A DNA stretch of 64,000 nt from Bordetella genomosp. 1 (GTDB lineage Bacteria; Pseudomonadota; Gammaproteobacteria; Burkholderiales; Burkholderiaceae_B), in contig NZ_NEVL01000006.1 in NCBI RefSeq assembly GCF_002261335.1, positions 186,001 to 250,000 of the forward strand, in the 5' to 3' direction. The notes beneath the pieces were generated by a model. The model made no database searches. It was not told where the DNA came from and worked only from the letters and a program-made list of their open reading frames with translations. Positions 1 to 10,400 of this stretch are shown here, in pieces. Positions within the stretch are counted from its first letter, which is position 1. Each line of letters begins with the position of its first letter. Both the position numbers and the translations under genes were made by a program.

Positions 1-42
1 CGGTGACGACTGAAGGTATGCATGGCGTGCGCCGGTCGAGGA

Positions 43-657
<615 letters not shown>

Positions 658-692
658 GGTGTCTCCGAAAGCGGTTGCGCGTGCAAACAATG

Positions 693-716
693 AAAAACAG
701 CCGCTCAATGCGGCTG
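693..716 (-). terminator. Intrinsic terminator or attenuator before sodA
   Basis: Read on the minus strand, CAGCCGC and GCGGCTG form a perfect 7-bp stem with a 5-nt loop, followed by five T. It overlaps the stop codon of the small upstream gene and lies 36 bp before the sodA start. Full termination would mean sodA has its own promoter; partial termination would set a ratio between the two genes. Confidence 0.7.
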
Positions 717-1193
717 CGCGGGAATCGGCAGGGGCGACCAGGCGGCGCTGCGGGTCGCGCGCGGGTGGCCGGGGTGGCGCTGCAGAAAGCGCTGCAGCTG
801 TTCGAGCGCGATGCGGGCATGGCGCCACGCGGCATCGCGCCAGGCGTGCGCCAGGCCGTCGTCCTCGATGGCGTGGATCAGCGCCTCATAGGCCAGACAG
901 AGATGCGCGGCGGCCGTGTCCGGCGCGCCCTGCGCCTCGAACATGTCGGCCAGGTTGTGGTGCGAGATGACCAGCGCGGCCAGGGCCGGGTCGGGATCGA
1001 CGCTGTCCAGCCCGTACAGGCCATCGGCCAGGCTCAGGGCGGCGCGGTAGTGCGAGAGCGCGCCATGGCGATCGCCGCGGGTGTGCGCGCGGTTGCCGCG
1101 CACGGTCACGCGCTGCCAGCGCTCGATCGCGCGCTCGGTGGTGGCGTGCTCGCTGGCGCTGGCGTGCGGATACGGCGTTGCGGTCTCGATCAT
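705..1193 (-). CDS. Hypothetical helical (TPR-like) protein upstream of sodA
   Basis: A 162-residue soluble protein with no signal peptide. The centre reads as amphipathic helices with a TPR flavour ([21 protein letters not shown], then an [14 protein letters not shown] segment), and it is rich in His, Ala and Trp. I do not recognise a precise family. By position it resembles the orfX gene found ahead of sodA in the pseudomonad fumC-sodA operon, which is a context inference only. A Fur-box-like palindrome lies about 50 bp upstream of the start, so induction under iron limitation is likely. The C-terminal tail (about 15 residues, Pro/Arg-rich) runs into the terminator hairpin and is probably unstructured. 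Confidence 0.7.
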   Translation of the reverse strand: MIETATPYPHASASEHATTERAIERWQRVTVRGNRAHTRGDRHGALSHYRAALSLADGLYGLDSVDPDPALAALVISHHNLADMFEAQGAPDTAAAHLCLAYEALIHAIEDDGLAHAWRDAAWRHARIALEQLQRFLQRHPGHPRATRSAAWSPLPIPAQPH

Positions 1194-1244
1194 GTCGCCT
1201 CCGGTCTAGGGCGGTGCCTCCCGGGGTCGGACGGCACTAATACG

Positions 1245-1267
1245 AATGATAGTAATTACTATTCATT
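1245..1267 (-). promoter_or_regulatory. Fur-box-like palindrome
   Basis: The 14-bp core ATAGTAATTACTAT is a perfect palindrome, and the flanks AATG and CATT extend the symmetry. The first 19 bases match about 12 of 19 positions of the classical Fur consensus. It is an AT island in very GC-rich DNA, placed about 50 bp upstream of the small gene that precedes sodA. Iron-dependent repression is inferred. Confidence 0.65.
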
Positions 1268-1450
1268 TGAACAGCAAGCCGGGCCGATCCGCGGGTGACG
1301 GCGGACGGCGGCAAGACCGGAGAGTCGCCAGCGTCCGGGCGCGGCGCGCGCCCGACGGACGGCGCACGCAGGCAGCGCCCGCAAGGCGCGTGCCGCGCCG
1401 GGATCGAAAGGAAGGAAGGCCCGCGCGCGGACGGCGCGGGCGGGTGGCGC

Positions 1451-2641
1451 CTAGAGGGCGCGGCCGCAGGCCACGCCGGAGGCCCAGGCCCACTGGAAGT
1501 TGTAGCCGCCGAGCCAGCCCGTCACGTCGACCGTCTCGCCGATGAAATACAGGCCGGGCACCTCGCGCGCCTGCATCGACTTCTGGTCGAGGCCGCGCGT
1601 GTCCACGCCGCCGCGCATGACCTCGGCCTTCTTGTAGCCGGCGGTGCCGGTGGGCACCAGGCGCCACTGATGGATGCGGTCGGCCAGCGCGCGCAGGCTG
1701 CGGTCGGGCACGTCGGCCAGCCGTGCCTGCGCCAGCTCGCCCTGCCCCTGCGTCAGCCAGGTGTCGGCCAGGCGCTTGGGCCAGAGGCCGGCCAGCACGG
1801 TGTGCATCTGCTGGCGCGAGCCCGACTTGGCGGCCAGCAGCTCGTCGGCCAGGTCGCGGCCCGGGGCCAGGTCCAGCACGATGGCTTCGCCCGGCTGCCA
1901 GTAGCTGGAGATCTGCAGGATGGCGGGGCCGGAGAGCCCGCGATGGGTGAACAGCAGGTCTTCGAGGAACTCGCCGCGCGTCTTGCCTGCGCCCGTGCCG
2001 AGCCGCACTTCCAGCGCCACGCCGGAAAGCTCGGAGAACGGCCGCCAGGCCTCGGGCTCGAACGTGAGCGGCACCAGCGCGGGCCGCGGCTCGATCACCT
2101 TCAGGCCGAACTGGCGCGCCAGCTTGAGGCCGAAATCGGTGGCGCCCAACTGCGGGATCGCCATGCCGCCGGTGGCGATCACCAGCTTGCGGGCGCGCAG
2201 CGTGCCGGTGGAGGTGGCGAGCACGTAGCCGCCCTCCTCGCCCGCGACCTCGTCGACGCGGCACGGCATGCGCCACTTGACGCCGCCGCGCTCGCATTCG
2301 GCGCGCAGCACCTCGATGATGGATTCGCTGGAGTCGTCGCAGAACAGCTGCCCGCGGTGCTTCTCGTGCCAGCGCACGCCGTGCTCACGCAGCAGCGCGA
2401 GGAAATCCTGCGGCGTGTAGCCCGCCAGTGCGGAGCGGCAGAAGTGCGGGTTGGCCGACAGGAAGTTGGCCGGCGTGGTGCCGATGTTGGTGAAATTGCA
2501 GCGCCCGCCGCCGGAGATGCGGATCTTCTCGGCCAGGCGCTCGGCGTGGTCGACCAGCACCACGGACAGCCCGCGCTGGCCAGCCACCGCCGCGCACATC
2601 ATGCCCGCGGCGCCCGCGCCGATCACGGCAACGTCGAACAT
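1451..2641 (-). CDS. HI0933/BaiN-family FAD-dependent oxidoreductase
   Basis: A 396-residue cytosolic flavoprotein. The N-terminus MFDVAVIGAGAAGMMCA is a dinucleotide-binding GxGxxG fold. RISGGGRCNFTN and the C-terminal GWLGGYNFQWAWASG segment are typical of the HI0933/YhiN/BaiN family, and the length matches. The substrate is unknown for most members; one gut homologue (BaiN) acts on bile-acid intermediates, which should not be transferred here. I chose the ATG at 2641. An in-frame ATG at 2683 lies inside a terminator hairpin belonging to the upstream gene, so it is unlikely to start translation. It stands alone, downstream of the decarboxylase gene on the same strand. Confidence 0.88.
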   Translation of the reverse strand: MFDVAVIGAGAAGMMCAAVAGQRGLSVVLVDHAERLAEKIRISGGGRCNFTNIGTTPANFLSANPHFCRSALAGYTPQDFLALLREHGVRWHEKHRGQLFCDDSSESIIEVLRAECERGGVKWRMPCRVDEVAGEEGGYVLATSTGTLRARKLVIATGGMAIPQLGATDFGLKLARQFGLKVIEPRPALVPLTFEPEAWRPFSELSGVALEVRLGTGAGKTRGEFLEDLLFTHRGLSGPAILQISSYWQPGEAIVLDLAPGRDLADELLAAKSGSRQQMHTVLAGLWPKRLADTWLTQGQGELAQARLADVPDRSLRALADRIHQWRLVPTGTAGYKKAEVMRGGVDTRGLDQKSMQAREVPGLYFIGETVDVTGWLGGYNFQWAWASGVACGRAL

Positions 2642-2656
2642 CGATTCGTATCCCGG

Positions 2657-2684
2657 AAAAAGCGGATGGGCCTTGCGGCCCATC
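2657..2684 (-). terminator. Rho-independent terminator of the decarboxylase gene
   Basis: On the minus strand GATGGGCC and GGCCCATC form an 8-bp perfect stem with a GCAA tetraloop, followed by CGC and a T5 tract. It starts about 30 bp after the stop of the decarboxylase gene and also rules out an upstream start for the following flavoprotein gene. Confidence 0.8.
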
Positions 2685-2713
2685 CTGGTTCATCGCAATG
2701 ACGCTTGCGCGTC

Positions 2714-4981
2714 TCAGGCGTCGGATTCCTTCAGGCAGTCGACGTAGTAACGCTTGGTGCCGTCTTCCGCCGTGTCGTCCGCCAGGCCGTGGATGTAGGT
2801 CTCGAAGCCCGGGAAGCGCTCGTTGAACTCGCGCGCGAACTGCAGGTACTGCACGATGGTGCGGTTGAAGCGTTCGCCCGGGATCAGCAGCGGAATGCCC
2901 GGGGGATACGGCGTCAGCAGCACGCCGGTCACGCGGCCTTCGAGCTCGTCGATCGAGACACGTTCGACCTCGCGGTGCGCCATGCGGGCGAAGGCATCCG
3001 ACGGCTTGAGGGCCGGCACCATGTCGCTCAGGTACATCTCGGTGGTCAGGCGAGCCACGTCGCGCGCGCGATAGGCCTCGTGGATTTCCTGGCACAGGTC
3101 GCGCAGGCCCATGCGTTCGTAGCGGCGGTGATCGCGGCAGAACTCGGGCAGGATGCGCCACAGCGGCTGGTTGCGGTCGTAGTCGTCCTTGAACTGCTGC
3201 AACGCGGTCAGCAGCGTGTTCCAGCGGCCCTTGGTGATGCCGATGGTGAACAGGATGAAGAACGAATACAGGCCGGTCTTCTCGACCACCACGCCGTGCT
3301 CGGTCAGGTACTTGGACACCAACGCGGCCGGGATGCCGGTCTCGCCGAAGCTGCCCGACATGTCCAGGCCCGGGGTGATGATGGTGGCCTTGATCGGATC
3401 GAGCATGTTGAAGCCCGGCGCGAGGTCGCCGAAGCCGTGCCAGTGGTCGTTCGATTCGAGGATCCACTCGTCGCGGTTGCCGATGCCTTCGGCCACCAGG
3501 CGGTTCGGGCCCCAGACCTTGAACCACCAGTCGTTCTTGCCATACTCGGATTCGACCTTGCGCATGGCGCGGCGGAAGTCGAGGGCTTCGCGGATGCTCT
3601 CCTCGACCAGCGCGGTGCCGCCCGGGGGTTCCATCATGGCCGCGGCCACGTCGCACGACGCGATGATCGCGTACTGCGGCGAGGTCGAGGTGTGCATCAA
3701 GTACGCCTCGTTGAAGACGTTGCGGTCGAGCTTGCGGGTCTCCGACTCCTGCACGATGATCTGCGAGGCCTGCGAGATGCCGGCCAGCAGCTTGTGCGTG
3801 GAGTGGGTCGCGAACACCATCGCATCCTTGCCGCGCGGCCGGTCCTGGCCGATGGCGTGCATGTCCTGGTAGTACTCGTGGAACGAGGCGTGCGGCAGCC
3901 AGGCTTCGTCGAAGTGCAGCGTGTCGACGTAGCTGCCCAGGCGCTCCTTGATCATCTCGACGTTGTAGATCACACCGTCGTAGGTGCTCTGCGTCAGCGT
4001 CAGGATGCGCGGGTTCTTGTTGACGGCCTCGCGCGCAAACGGATTGGCCTCGATCTTCTTGCGGATGTTTTCCGGATCGAACTCTTCCAGCGGGATCGGG
4101 CCGATGATGCCGAGGTGGTTGCGCGTCGGGCGCAGGAACACCGGGATCGCGCCGGTCATGGTGATCGCGTGCAGGATCGACTTGTGGCAGTTGCGGTCGA
4201 CCACGACCACGTCGCCGGCCGCCACGTTGGCATGCCACACGACCTTGTTCGAGGTCGAGGTGCCGTTGGTGACGAAGTAGCAGTGGTCGGCGTGGAAGAT
4301 GCGGGCGGCGTTGAGCTCCGACTCGGCCACCGGGCCGGTGTGGTCGAGCAGCTGGCCGAGTTCGTCCACGGCGTTGCAGACGTCGGCGCGCAGCATGTTT
4401 TCACCGAAGAACTGGTGGAACATCTGGCCCACCGGGCTCTTCAGGAACGCCACGCCGCCGGAGTGACCGGGGCAGTGCCACGAATACGAACCGTCCTGGG
4501 CGTACTTCACCAGCTCGCGGAAGAACGGCGGCGGCAGGCTGTCGACGTAGCTGCGCGCCTCGCGGATGATGTGACGCGCCACGAACTCGGGCGTGTCCTC
4601 GAACATGTGGATGAAGCCGTGCAGCTCGCGCAGGATGTCGTTCGGAATGTGTTCCGACGTGCGCGTCTCGCCGTACAGATAGATCGGGATGTCGGCGTTG
4701 CGAAAGCGCAGTTCGCCGATGAACGAGCGCAGGTTCTTGATGGCCAGCGCCACGTCTTCGGGCGAGTCGACGTCGAACTCTTCGTCATCGATCGACAGGA
4801 TGAACGCGCTGGCGCGGCTCTGTTGCTGGGCGAACGAGCTGAGGTCGCCGTAGCTGGTCACGCCGATGACCTCCACGCCCTCGGCCTCGATTGCCTGGGC
4901 CAGCGCGCGGATACCCAACCCCGAGGCGTTCTCGGAGCGGTAGTCTTCGTCGATGATGAAAATGGGGAAGCGGAATTTCAT
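2714..4981 (-). CDS. PLP-dependent arginine/lysine/ornithine decarboxylase (AdiA-like)
   Basis: A 755-residue fold-type I decarboxylase. The domains are an N-terminal receiver-like wing (about 1-125), a PLP-binding core with SxxHK lysine K397 (in ATHSTHKLLAG) and Asp358 (in HFDEAW), and a C-terminal domain ending in PYPPGIPLLIPGE. Length and several motifs fit E. coli arginine decarboxylase AdiA (755 residues) better than CadA, LdcC or SpeC (about 710-715). Close beta-proteobacterial relatives are often simply called Orn/Lys/Arg decarboxylase, so the substrate stays open. The ATG at 4981 has AGGAG 8 nt upstream; the TTG 21 bases earlier is not needed. No antiporter gene (adiC or cadB type) is beside it, so a biosynthetic polyamine role is as likely as acid resistance. 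Confidence 0.92.
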   Translation of the reverse strand: MKFRFPIFIIDEDYRSENASGLGIRALAQAIEAEGVEVIGVTSYGDLSSFAQQQSRASAFILSIDDEEFDVDSPEDVALAIKNLRSFIGELRFRNADIPIYLYGETRTSEHIPNDILRELHGFIHMFEDTPEFVARHIIREARSYVDSLPPPFFRELVKYAQDGSYSWHCPGHSGGVAFLKSPVGQMFHQFFGENMLRADVCNAVDELGQLLDHTGPVAESELNAARIFHADHCYFVTNGTSTSNKVVWHANVAAGDVVVVDRNCHKSILHAITMTGAIPVFLRPTRNHLGIIGPIPLEEFDPENIRKKIEANPFAREAVNKNPRILTLTQSTYDGVIYNVEMIKERLGSYVDTLHFDEAWLPHASFHEYYQDMHAIGQDRPRGKDAMVFATHSTHKLLAGISQASQIIVQESETRKLDRNVFNEAYLMHTSTSPQYAIIASCDVAAAMMEPPGGTALVEESIREALDFRRAMRKVESEYGKNDWWFKVWGPNRLVAEGIGNRDEWILESNDHWHGFGDLAPGFNMLDPIKATIITPGLDMSGSFGETGIPAALVSKYLTEHGVVVEKTGLYSFFILFTIGITKGRWNTLLTALQQFKDDYDRNQPLWRILPEFCRDHRRYERMGLRDLCQEIHEAYRARDVARLTTEMYLSDMVPALKPSDAFARMAHREVERVSIDELEGRVTGVLLTPYPPGIPLLIPGERFNRTIVQYLQFAREFNERFPGFETYIHGLADDTAEDGTKRYYVDCLKESDA

Positions 4982-5177
4982 GCGGGCGCTCCTGGCGGGC
5001 AAGGCAAAACGGACGCGAGTGTACAGCGAGTCGCAGACGGTCTGGTGACAGCTTGGCCCGCGGGACGGACCGCGACTCGCGCGAGAATTGTAGGACGGAT
5101 TGGCGAACGCCTCCCGGACCGGCCGGCAGGGCGGTCAGGCGAGGCGGACAAGGGAATGGCGGTCGGCCCGGTCAGGG

Positions 5178-5627
5178 TCAACGGATCGTCTCGGCCCGGC
5201 CGGCGGCCAGGGCGGCTTCGAAGCGCTGCAGCGCGGCGCTGACGGGTTCGGCGTGGGCGCCAGTGAGATAGCGTTCGACCCGCGAAATGCCGCACAGACA
5301 GACCTCGGCCTCCTCGGGCCCGGCGACGAACACGACCGGGTCGTCGTTGTCGCAGACTTCGTAGAGGCCGCCATGGGCGCGGCGCAGGGTTTCGTAGAGG
5401 TAGGCCGCAGCGCCGACGCGCTGCATGGGGGTGAGTGCCAGGTCGCCGGCGCGCACGCGCGCCAACGCCTCGTCCAGGGCCGCCATGCTGGCGGGGGTGT
5501 AATCGAGGCGGCCATGGCTGGCCGCGACCGCGCGGAAGTCTTCGGCGGCCGCGCTGACGCGCTCCACGAATTCTTCCTGCACTTCCTGGTCTACCTGCGG
5601 GGTCGAGGTCTTGAGAAAACCGAACAT
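5178..5627 (-). CDS. Hypothetical acidic cytosolic protein
   Basis: A 149-residue protein beginning MFGFLKTSTPQVDQEVQEEF. The ATG at 5627 has AGGAG 6 nt upstream, which decides the start over an in-frame codon 21 bases earlier. It is predicted to be mostly helical and acidic, with no signal peptide or membrane segment. Two Cys residues occur close together in EVCLCGISRVERY, and one more in YEVCDNDD. I do not recognise the family. It is a single-gene unit divergent from the GNAT gene, with about 95 bp between starts, and upstream of the decarboxylase gene on the same strand. Confidence 0.75.
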   Translation of the reverse strand: MFGFLKTSTPQVDQEVQEEFVERVSAAAEDFRAVAASHGRLDYTPASMAALDEALARVRAGDLALTPMQRVGAAAYLYETLRRAHGGLYEVCDNDDPVVFVAGPEEAEVCLCGISRVERYLTGAHAEPVSAALQRFEAALAAGRAETIR

Positions 5628-5721
5628 CGCTGGCTCCTGCGCTGGCATCCGCGCGTGACGACAAGTCCATTATATTGGGGCCAGGGGGCTGCGCGAGCCC
5701 GAACTTCCTACCGGAGCACCT

Positions 5722-6240
5722 GTGAATCCATCGAGCGTACGTCAATTATCGGAGGCAGATGCTGCAGAGTATGCCGAGCTGCGGCTCGCGGCCCTGCGGG
5801 ACGCGCCCACCGCGTTCGGATCCAGTTACGAAGAGGAGCGGCTCGTCACGCCGGCCACCTGGCGCAGCCGGATCGCCGGCGGGCTGCACCAGGCCACGTT
5901 TGGCGGGTATGTCGACGGGGGTCTGGCCGGCCTGTGCACTGTGGTGCGCGAACAGAAACTGAAACAACGCCACAAAGCGTATCTGTACAGCGTTTACGTT
6001 GCGCCCGAGCAACGGGGACGGGGCCTGGCGCGGCAGCTGATCGAGGCCGCCATCGCCTACGCGCGCTCGCTCGAGGGCGTGCGCCAGCTGCTCCTGACCG
6101 TCACCGACGGCAATCTGCAGGCGCAGAAGCTCTACGCCGGCCTGGGCTTCATGACCTACGGCCGCGAGCCCGACTCGCTGATCGTGGACGGCCGCCCCTA
6201 CGCCGAGATCCTGATGTGCAAATCGCTGGTCAGCTACTGA
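5722..6240 (+). CDS. GNAT-family N-acetyltransferase
   Basis: A 172-residue single-domain acetyltransferase. Motif A is visible as SVYVAPEQRGRGLARQLIEA (acetyl-CoA pyrophosphate loop Q/RxxGxG), followed by motif B around LTVTDGNLQAQKLYAGLGFM. The start is a GTG with GGAG 5 nt upstream; no ATG fits. The acceptor could be a small molecule, a protein or an antibiotic, and the sequence does not say which. The gene is followed after 10 bp by a VOC-family gene, so the two are probably co-transcribed and may act on related small molecules. Confidence 0.88.
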   Translation: MNPSSVRQLSEADAAEYAELRLAALRDAPTAFGSSYEEERLVTPATWRSRIAGGLHQATFGGYVDGGLAGLCTVVREQKLKQRHKAYLYSVYVAPEQRGRGLARQLIEAAIAYARSLEGVRQLLLTVTDGNLQAQKLYAGLGFMTYGREPDSLIVDGRPYAEILMCKSLVSY

Positions 6241-6250
6241 AGGAGGCGCC

Positions 6251-6661
6251 ATGCGCCTGCTGGTCAATATCGACGTGCCCGCGCTCGCGCCGGGCATCGC
6301 CTTCTATACCGAGGGCCTGGGCCTGAGGCTGGTGCGCACGCTGGGCGGCCGGGTGGCCGAGCTGGACGGCGCGGGCGCCCCCGTGTACCTGCTCGAGAAG
6401 CCGGCCGGCTCGCGCCCCGCGCCGGCGCCGGCGGCGGCGCGCGACTACGGCCGCCACTGGACCCCGGTGCATCTGGACTTCGTGGTCGATGACGTGGACG
6501 CCGCGGTGGCCCGCGCGGTGGCCGCGGGCGCCACGCTCGAGGGCGCGCCCGCCGACCATGCCTGGGGCCGCATCGCCCACCTCGCCGATCCGTTCGGCAA
6601 CGGGCTCTGCCTGATGCGCTTCACGCAGGCCGGCTACGACGCCGTGGCCGATCCGGCCTGA
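6251..6661 (+). CDS. VOC (glyoxalase/bleomycin-resistance/dioxygenase) superfamily protein
   Basis: A 136-residue protein with two beta-alpha-beta-beta-beta halves, typical of small VOC proteins that dimerise. It starts MRLLVNIDVPALAPGIAFYT. The second half contains HLDFVVDDVDAAVARAVAAG and the common end motif LADPFGNGLCLMRF. The ribosome site is a perfect AAGGAGG 5 nt before the ATG. It follows the GNAT gene by 10 bp. A Pro/Ala-rich loop (about residues 52-62) separates the halves. Substrate and metal use cannot be assigned. Confidence 0.85.
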   Translation: MRLLVNIDVPALAPGIAFYTEGLGLRLVRTLGGRVAELDGAGAPVYLLEKPAGSRPAPAPAAARDYGRHWTPVHLDFVVDDVDAAVARAVAAGATLEGAPADHAWGRIAHLADPFGNGLCLMRFTQAGYDAVADPA

Positions 6662-6681
6662 AACGCGCGCGCGCAAACACG

Positions 6682-6709
6682 ACGGCCCGCCCCTTGCGGG
6701 ACGGGCCGT
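6682..6709. terminator. Strong hairpin between convergent VOC and dcd genes
   Basis: ACGGCCCGCCCC and GGGACGGGCCGT form a 12-bp stem with one C-A mismatch and a 4-nt loop. It sits between two converging genes. There is no clear T tract on either strand, so it may act as a weak bidirectional terminator or simply protect 3' ends. Confidence 0.5.
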
Positions 6710-6737
6710 GGCCGAGCACCGGTTGCAGACGGGCGGA

Positions 6738-7301
6738 TCAGGTGCGCGGCAGCGTGACGCCGCGCTGGCCTTGGTACTTGCCGCCGCGATCGGCGTACGA
6801 GGTTTCGCAGATCTCGTCGCTTTCGAGGAACAGCATCTGCGCGCAGCCTTCGCCGGCGTAGATCTTGGCCGGCAGCGGCGTGGTGTTGGAGAACTCCAGC
6901 GTGACGTGGCCTTCCCATTCGGGCTCGAGCGGCGTCACGTTGACGATGATGCCGCAGCGCGCGTAGGTGCTCTTGCCCAGGCAGATCGTGAGCACGCTGC
7001 GCGGGATGCGGAAGAACTCGACGGTGCGGGCCAGCGCGAACGAGTTCGGCGGGATGATGCAGACGTCGCCCTTGAAGTCGACGAACGAACCCTCGTCGAA
7101 GTTCTTCGGATCGACGATGGTCGAGTTGATGTTGGTGAAGATCTTGAATTCGTCGGCGCAGCGCACGTCGTAGCCGTAGCTGCTGGTGCCGTAGCTGACG
7201 ATGCGCTCGCCACCGGCGGTACGGACCTGGCCGGCCTCGTAGGGTTCGATCATGCCGGCTTCGGCAGCGCGGCGGATCCAGCGATCGCTTTTGATACTCA
7301 T
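6738..7301 (-). CDS. dcd: dCTP deaminase
   Basis: A 187-residue enzyme, the usual length. It deaminates dCTP to dUTP, feeding the dUTPase route to dTMP in the cytosol. The catalytic Glu lies in [12 protein letters not shown], and the nucleotide-binding C-terminal segment [13 protein letters not shown] is intact. [14 protein letters not shown] and [10 protein letters not shown] are family signatures. The start at 7301 follows GGCACCCC, with only a weak ribosome site. It is a single-gene unit convergent with the VOC gene and separated from tamB by about 107 bp. Confidence 0.97.
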   Translation of the reverse strand: MSIKSDRWIRRAAEAGMIEPYEAGQVRTAGGERIVSYGTSSYGYDVRCADEFKIFTNINSTIVDPKNFDEGSFVDFKGDVCIIPPNSFALARTVEFFRIPRSVLTICLGKSTYARCGIIVNVTPLEPEWEGHVTLEFSNTTPLPAKIYAGEGCAQMLFLESDEICETSYADRGGKYQGQRGVTLPRT

Positions 7302-7383
7302 AGGGGTGCCTTTGGAACAATGCCGCCTATTTTATCGCGAGCCGGGGCGCGCGGCGGTGCGACTCATTTCGGGGTCGGATAGC

Positions 7384-7404
7384 GGGGCCGCCCGCGGCGG
7401 CCCC
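7384..7404 (-). terminator. GC-only hairpin after tamB
   Basis: GGGGCCGCC and GGCGGCCCC form a perfect 9-bp stem with a CGC loop, starting 4 bp beyond the tamB stop codon. It has no T tract, so it is a candidate for 3'-end stabilisation or imperfect termination of the apbC-tamA-tamB transcript. Confidence 0.4.
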
Positions 7405-7408
7405 GGCC

Positions 7409-10400
7409 TCAGTCGTCGATCAGCCAGCGATACACCAGCGCGATGCCGTTGACCGTGCCGCCCTTCAGGTCGAGCGACAGGCCGCGCGCGATGCGGTAGC
7501 TGGCGCGGCCCACGGTTTCGCTGCCCGACAGCGCCTGCTCGATGCTCAGCGTGATGTCGTTCGAGAAGCGCTTGCTCGCCACCAGGAACTGGGTCGCGAG
7601 GTCGCTGTCGGAGTCGCGGTTGACCTGGCCGGCCACGGTGCGGTCGGGCAGGATGCTGCCCGAGCTGCCGATGGCGCCGGTGCGCACGCTCACGTCGTCC
7701 AGGCCGAACTGCTTGTAGAGCGGCTCGCCGCCGCCCAGCAGCGCCGTGCCGATCGACAGCAGCAGCGCGGTGTCGCCACCGCCCGAGTCGGGGCCGCGGC
7801 CCAGCACCAGCCACGACAGCTTCTCCACGTCGCTCACGTCCGGATAGGAGACCAGGTCGATGCGCGGACGCTGGGCGGTGCCCGAGACGCGCACGCCGGC
7901 CTCGACCTGCTCGCCGGTGCGCAGGGCCTCGATGTCGAGCAGCGGATTGTCGAGCCGTCCCTGGAAGGTCAGCGTGCCGCGGCGCAGGCGCAGCTTCTGG
8001 CCGTAGGCCTCGATGCCGCCGCCGCGGGTGCGCAGCGCGCCCATGCCGGTCAGGCGCCCTTCCTGCAGCAGGATCTGGATGCTGCCCAGCAGGCCCGCGT
8101 CCAGCCCCATGCCGGTGATGTAGAAGCGCGGGCCCATGTCGAACTTGAGGTTCATGCCCACCTGCATCGGCGTGCCGCCGGCCGCCTTCTTGTCGCCGGC
8201 GCGCACCACCTTCACGTCATCGTCGAGCGAAGGCACGCCCTGCAGGATCTCCAGGCTGACCCAGCCGGCGTCGGCCGTCAGGTCGCCGGTGATGTCCAGG
8301 CGCGGCAGCGCGGCGTTGATGTCGATGTTGCCCGACACCATGGCGTAGCGGTCGGACCGCTGCAACGCCGGGAAGCGGTGCAGCTGCACCCGCACGTTGC
8401 CGCGCGAGGCGCTCAGCGCCCACTCGCCGCGCGCCTCCACGAAGCCGCCCTTGGCATCCTTGTTGGTCGTGATCCATTCCTTGGTGCGCCATTCGGCCGG
8501 CATCACGCGCAGCACGGCCGGGAAACGCAGCGAATCCAGGATCACGCGATCGTCCTGCAGCCGCGCCCGCAGCGTGCCGTCGAGCAGGCGCACGCCGTCG
8601 TCGATGCGCACCACGCGCAGCTTGTCGCCCGCGATGGTGCCGGTGGCGCTCCACTTGCCGGCCAGGGTGCCCTGGGCCTGCACATTGGCCTTGAGCGCGC
8701 CGCCCAGCTCCAGCGCGTCGCCCACGAACAGGCCCAGCCAAGCCAGGTCGGAGATGTCGGCGTTGACGTTGGCGCGGATCGGCTGGCGCGGGTCCAGCGC
8801 GAGCCCGCGCAACGTGGCATTGGCGGTGGCGTTCACGCCGCCCATTTTTTCGGTCTGCAGGGCCAGGTTGGCGGCCAGACGGCTCGCCCCGCCCTCGCCC
8901 GGCGTGGCCGTGGCGTCGAGCACCAGCGTGCGCAGGCCGAGCGGGATGGGCGGATCGCCCGGCACCATCAGGTCGCCGTCGCGGCGCGCGATGCGCACCT
9001 TGCCGCCCAGGCTGCCGGCGAACTTCAGGTCCCAGCTGGCGTCGAGCGCGATGCGACGCTGCGCCGCCGGCGAATCGGGATTGACGCGGCCGGCCTCGCG
9101 CTCGGCGCGCGCCACCGCTTCGGGGTCGAGCGCCATCAGCACCTGCCGCAGCATGCTGGTGCGCAGCACGAGATTGTCGGCGCCGCCCGCGGTCTGCCAC
9201 TGGCCGGTCCGGCCCTGCGACGCCGCATGGCGGATCGACAGCGTCTGCGCATCGGGGAAGCGGGCGGTGAGCGTGGCCGCGCCGACGCGCCATTGCGGCG
9301 CGGGCGCCACCGCGTCCGGCACGTAGGCCAGCGCCACGGGCCCGGCGATCTCGGCGGAGAAGCCCGCGCTGGCGGCCTGCACGCGCGACACATTGCCGCG
9401 CCAGCCGGCCGTGCCGGGCTTGCCGGCCTCTTCGCCCCAGCCGCCCTCGAAACGCAGGCTGGCCTGCGCGGGCGCGCTGCCCAGCACGCGGGGGCGCGGC
9501 GACGGCGGGGTGTAGGTGGCCTCGAGCGAGCCCTTGTGCGAGGCCATCGCGCCGTCGATCGCGAACTTCGCCGTGGCGCCGCCGGGCAGGCCGGGCCAGA
9601 ACGCGTCCAGCCGCGGCGCCTGCACGTCGAGCTGCAGCTTGCCCGTCGCTTCGGTCAGCGCACCGTTGCCGCGGATTCGGTTGGGCCCCAGCTTCAGGTC
9701 GGTCTCGAAACGCGGGATGCTGGCACCGGCCGGCAGACCCGGCAGGCCCTGTCGCGCGGCCGCCTCGCCTTCGGCCGGGACGCGCGTGGCCCATTCGGCA
9801 GCGATCCGGCCCGACAGCGGCTGGCGGTTCCAGCGGCTGTCGTCGCCCAGCTTCAGCGAGAGCGTGGCCTGGCGCAGCACGGACAGATCCTGCAGTTCGG
9901 CGTCGAGCTCGGCCTCGGCGCTGAGCACCGCGGGCGGGATCAGGTCGCCGAGCAGGCTGCCCAGGTCCAGCTTGCTGGCGTCCAGGCGCGCCTCCAGCCG
10001 ATGGCGCGCGGGTGCGTCGGGCACCGGCGCCAGGCCCAGGCGGGCGGCGAGGCTGGAGCCGTCGTCGCGCTCGATGTCGAGGGTGGCGCGCTGCACCGGG
10101 AAGGCGGCCTGCGGCAGCAGATCGGCCAGCGCATGCACGCTGAGGCCGCTGCCCGTGCCGTCGAGCACCACGTTCAGGGCCTCGAGCGAGCCGCGCGCCT
10201 CCAGCTTGAGGCCGACCGGGCACAGGCCGGTGGCGGCCATGCCGTCCAGGCGCGCCAGCGCCGCTTCCATCAGCGCGGCGTCGCCGTCGAGCGCCGGCTG
10301 CATGAGGCGCTGCGCGCCGGCACCCGCCACCTCGTTGGCCGCCTGGCCGCCGGCGATGCGGCCGGCCTCGGTGCGCAGCGCGCGCGCCGAGGCCGCCCCG

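Noticed and set aside
2642-2683. Upstream ATG for the HI0933-like flavoprotein
   Set aside because: It lies within the terminator hairpin of the preceding gene and the added residues precede the normal Rossmann start.
2705-5242. 845-codon open frame opposite the decarboxylase gene
   Set aside because: It is antisense to a certain enzyme gene and its translation is rich in Arg, Ala, Val and His with no domain. Such frames arise from codon bias in GC-rich DNA.
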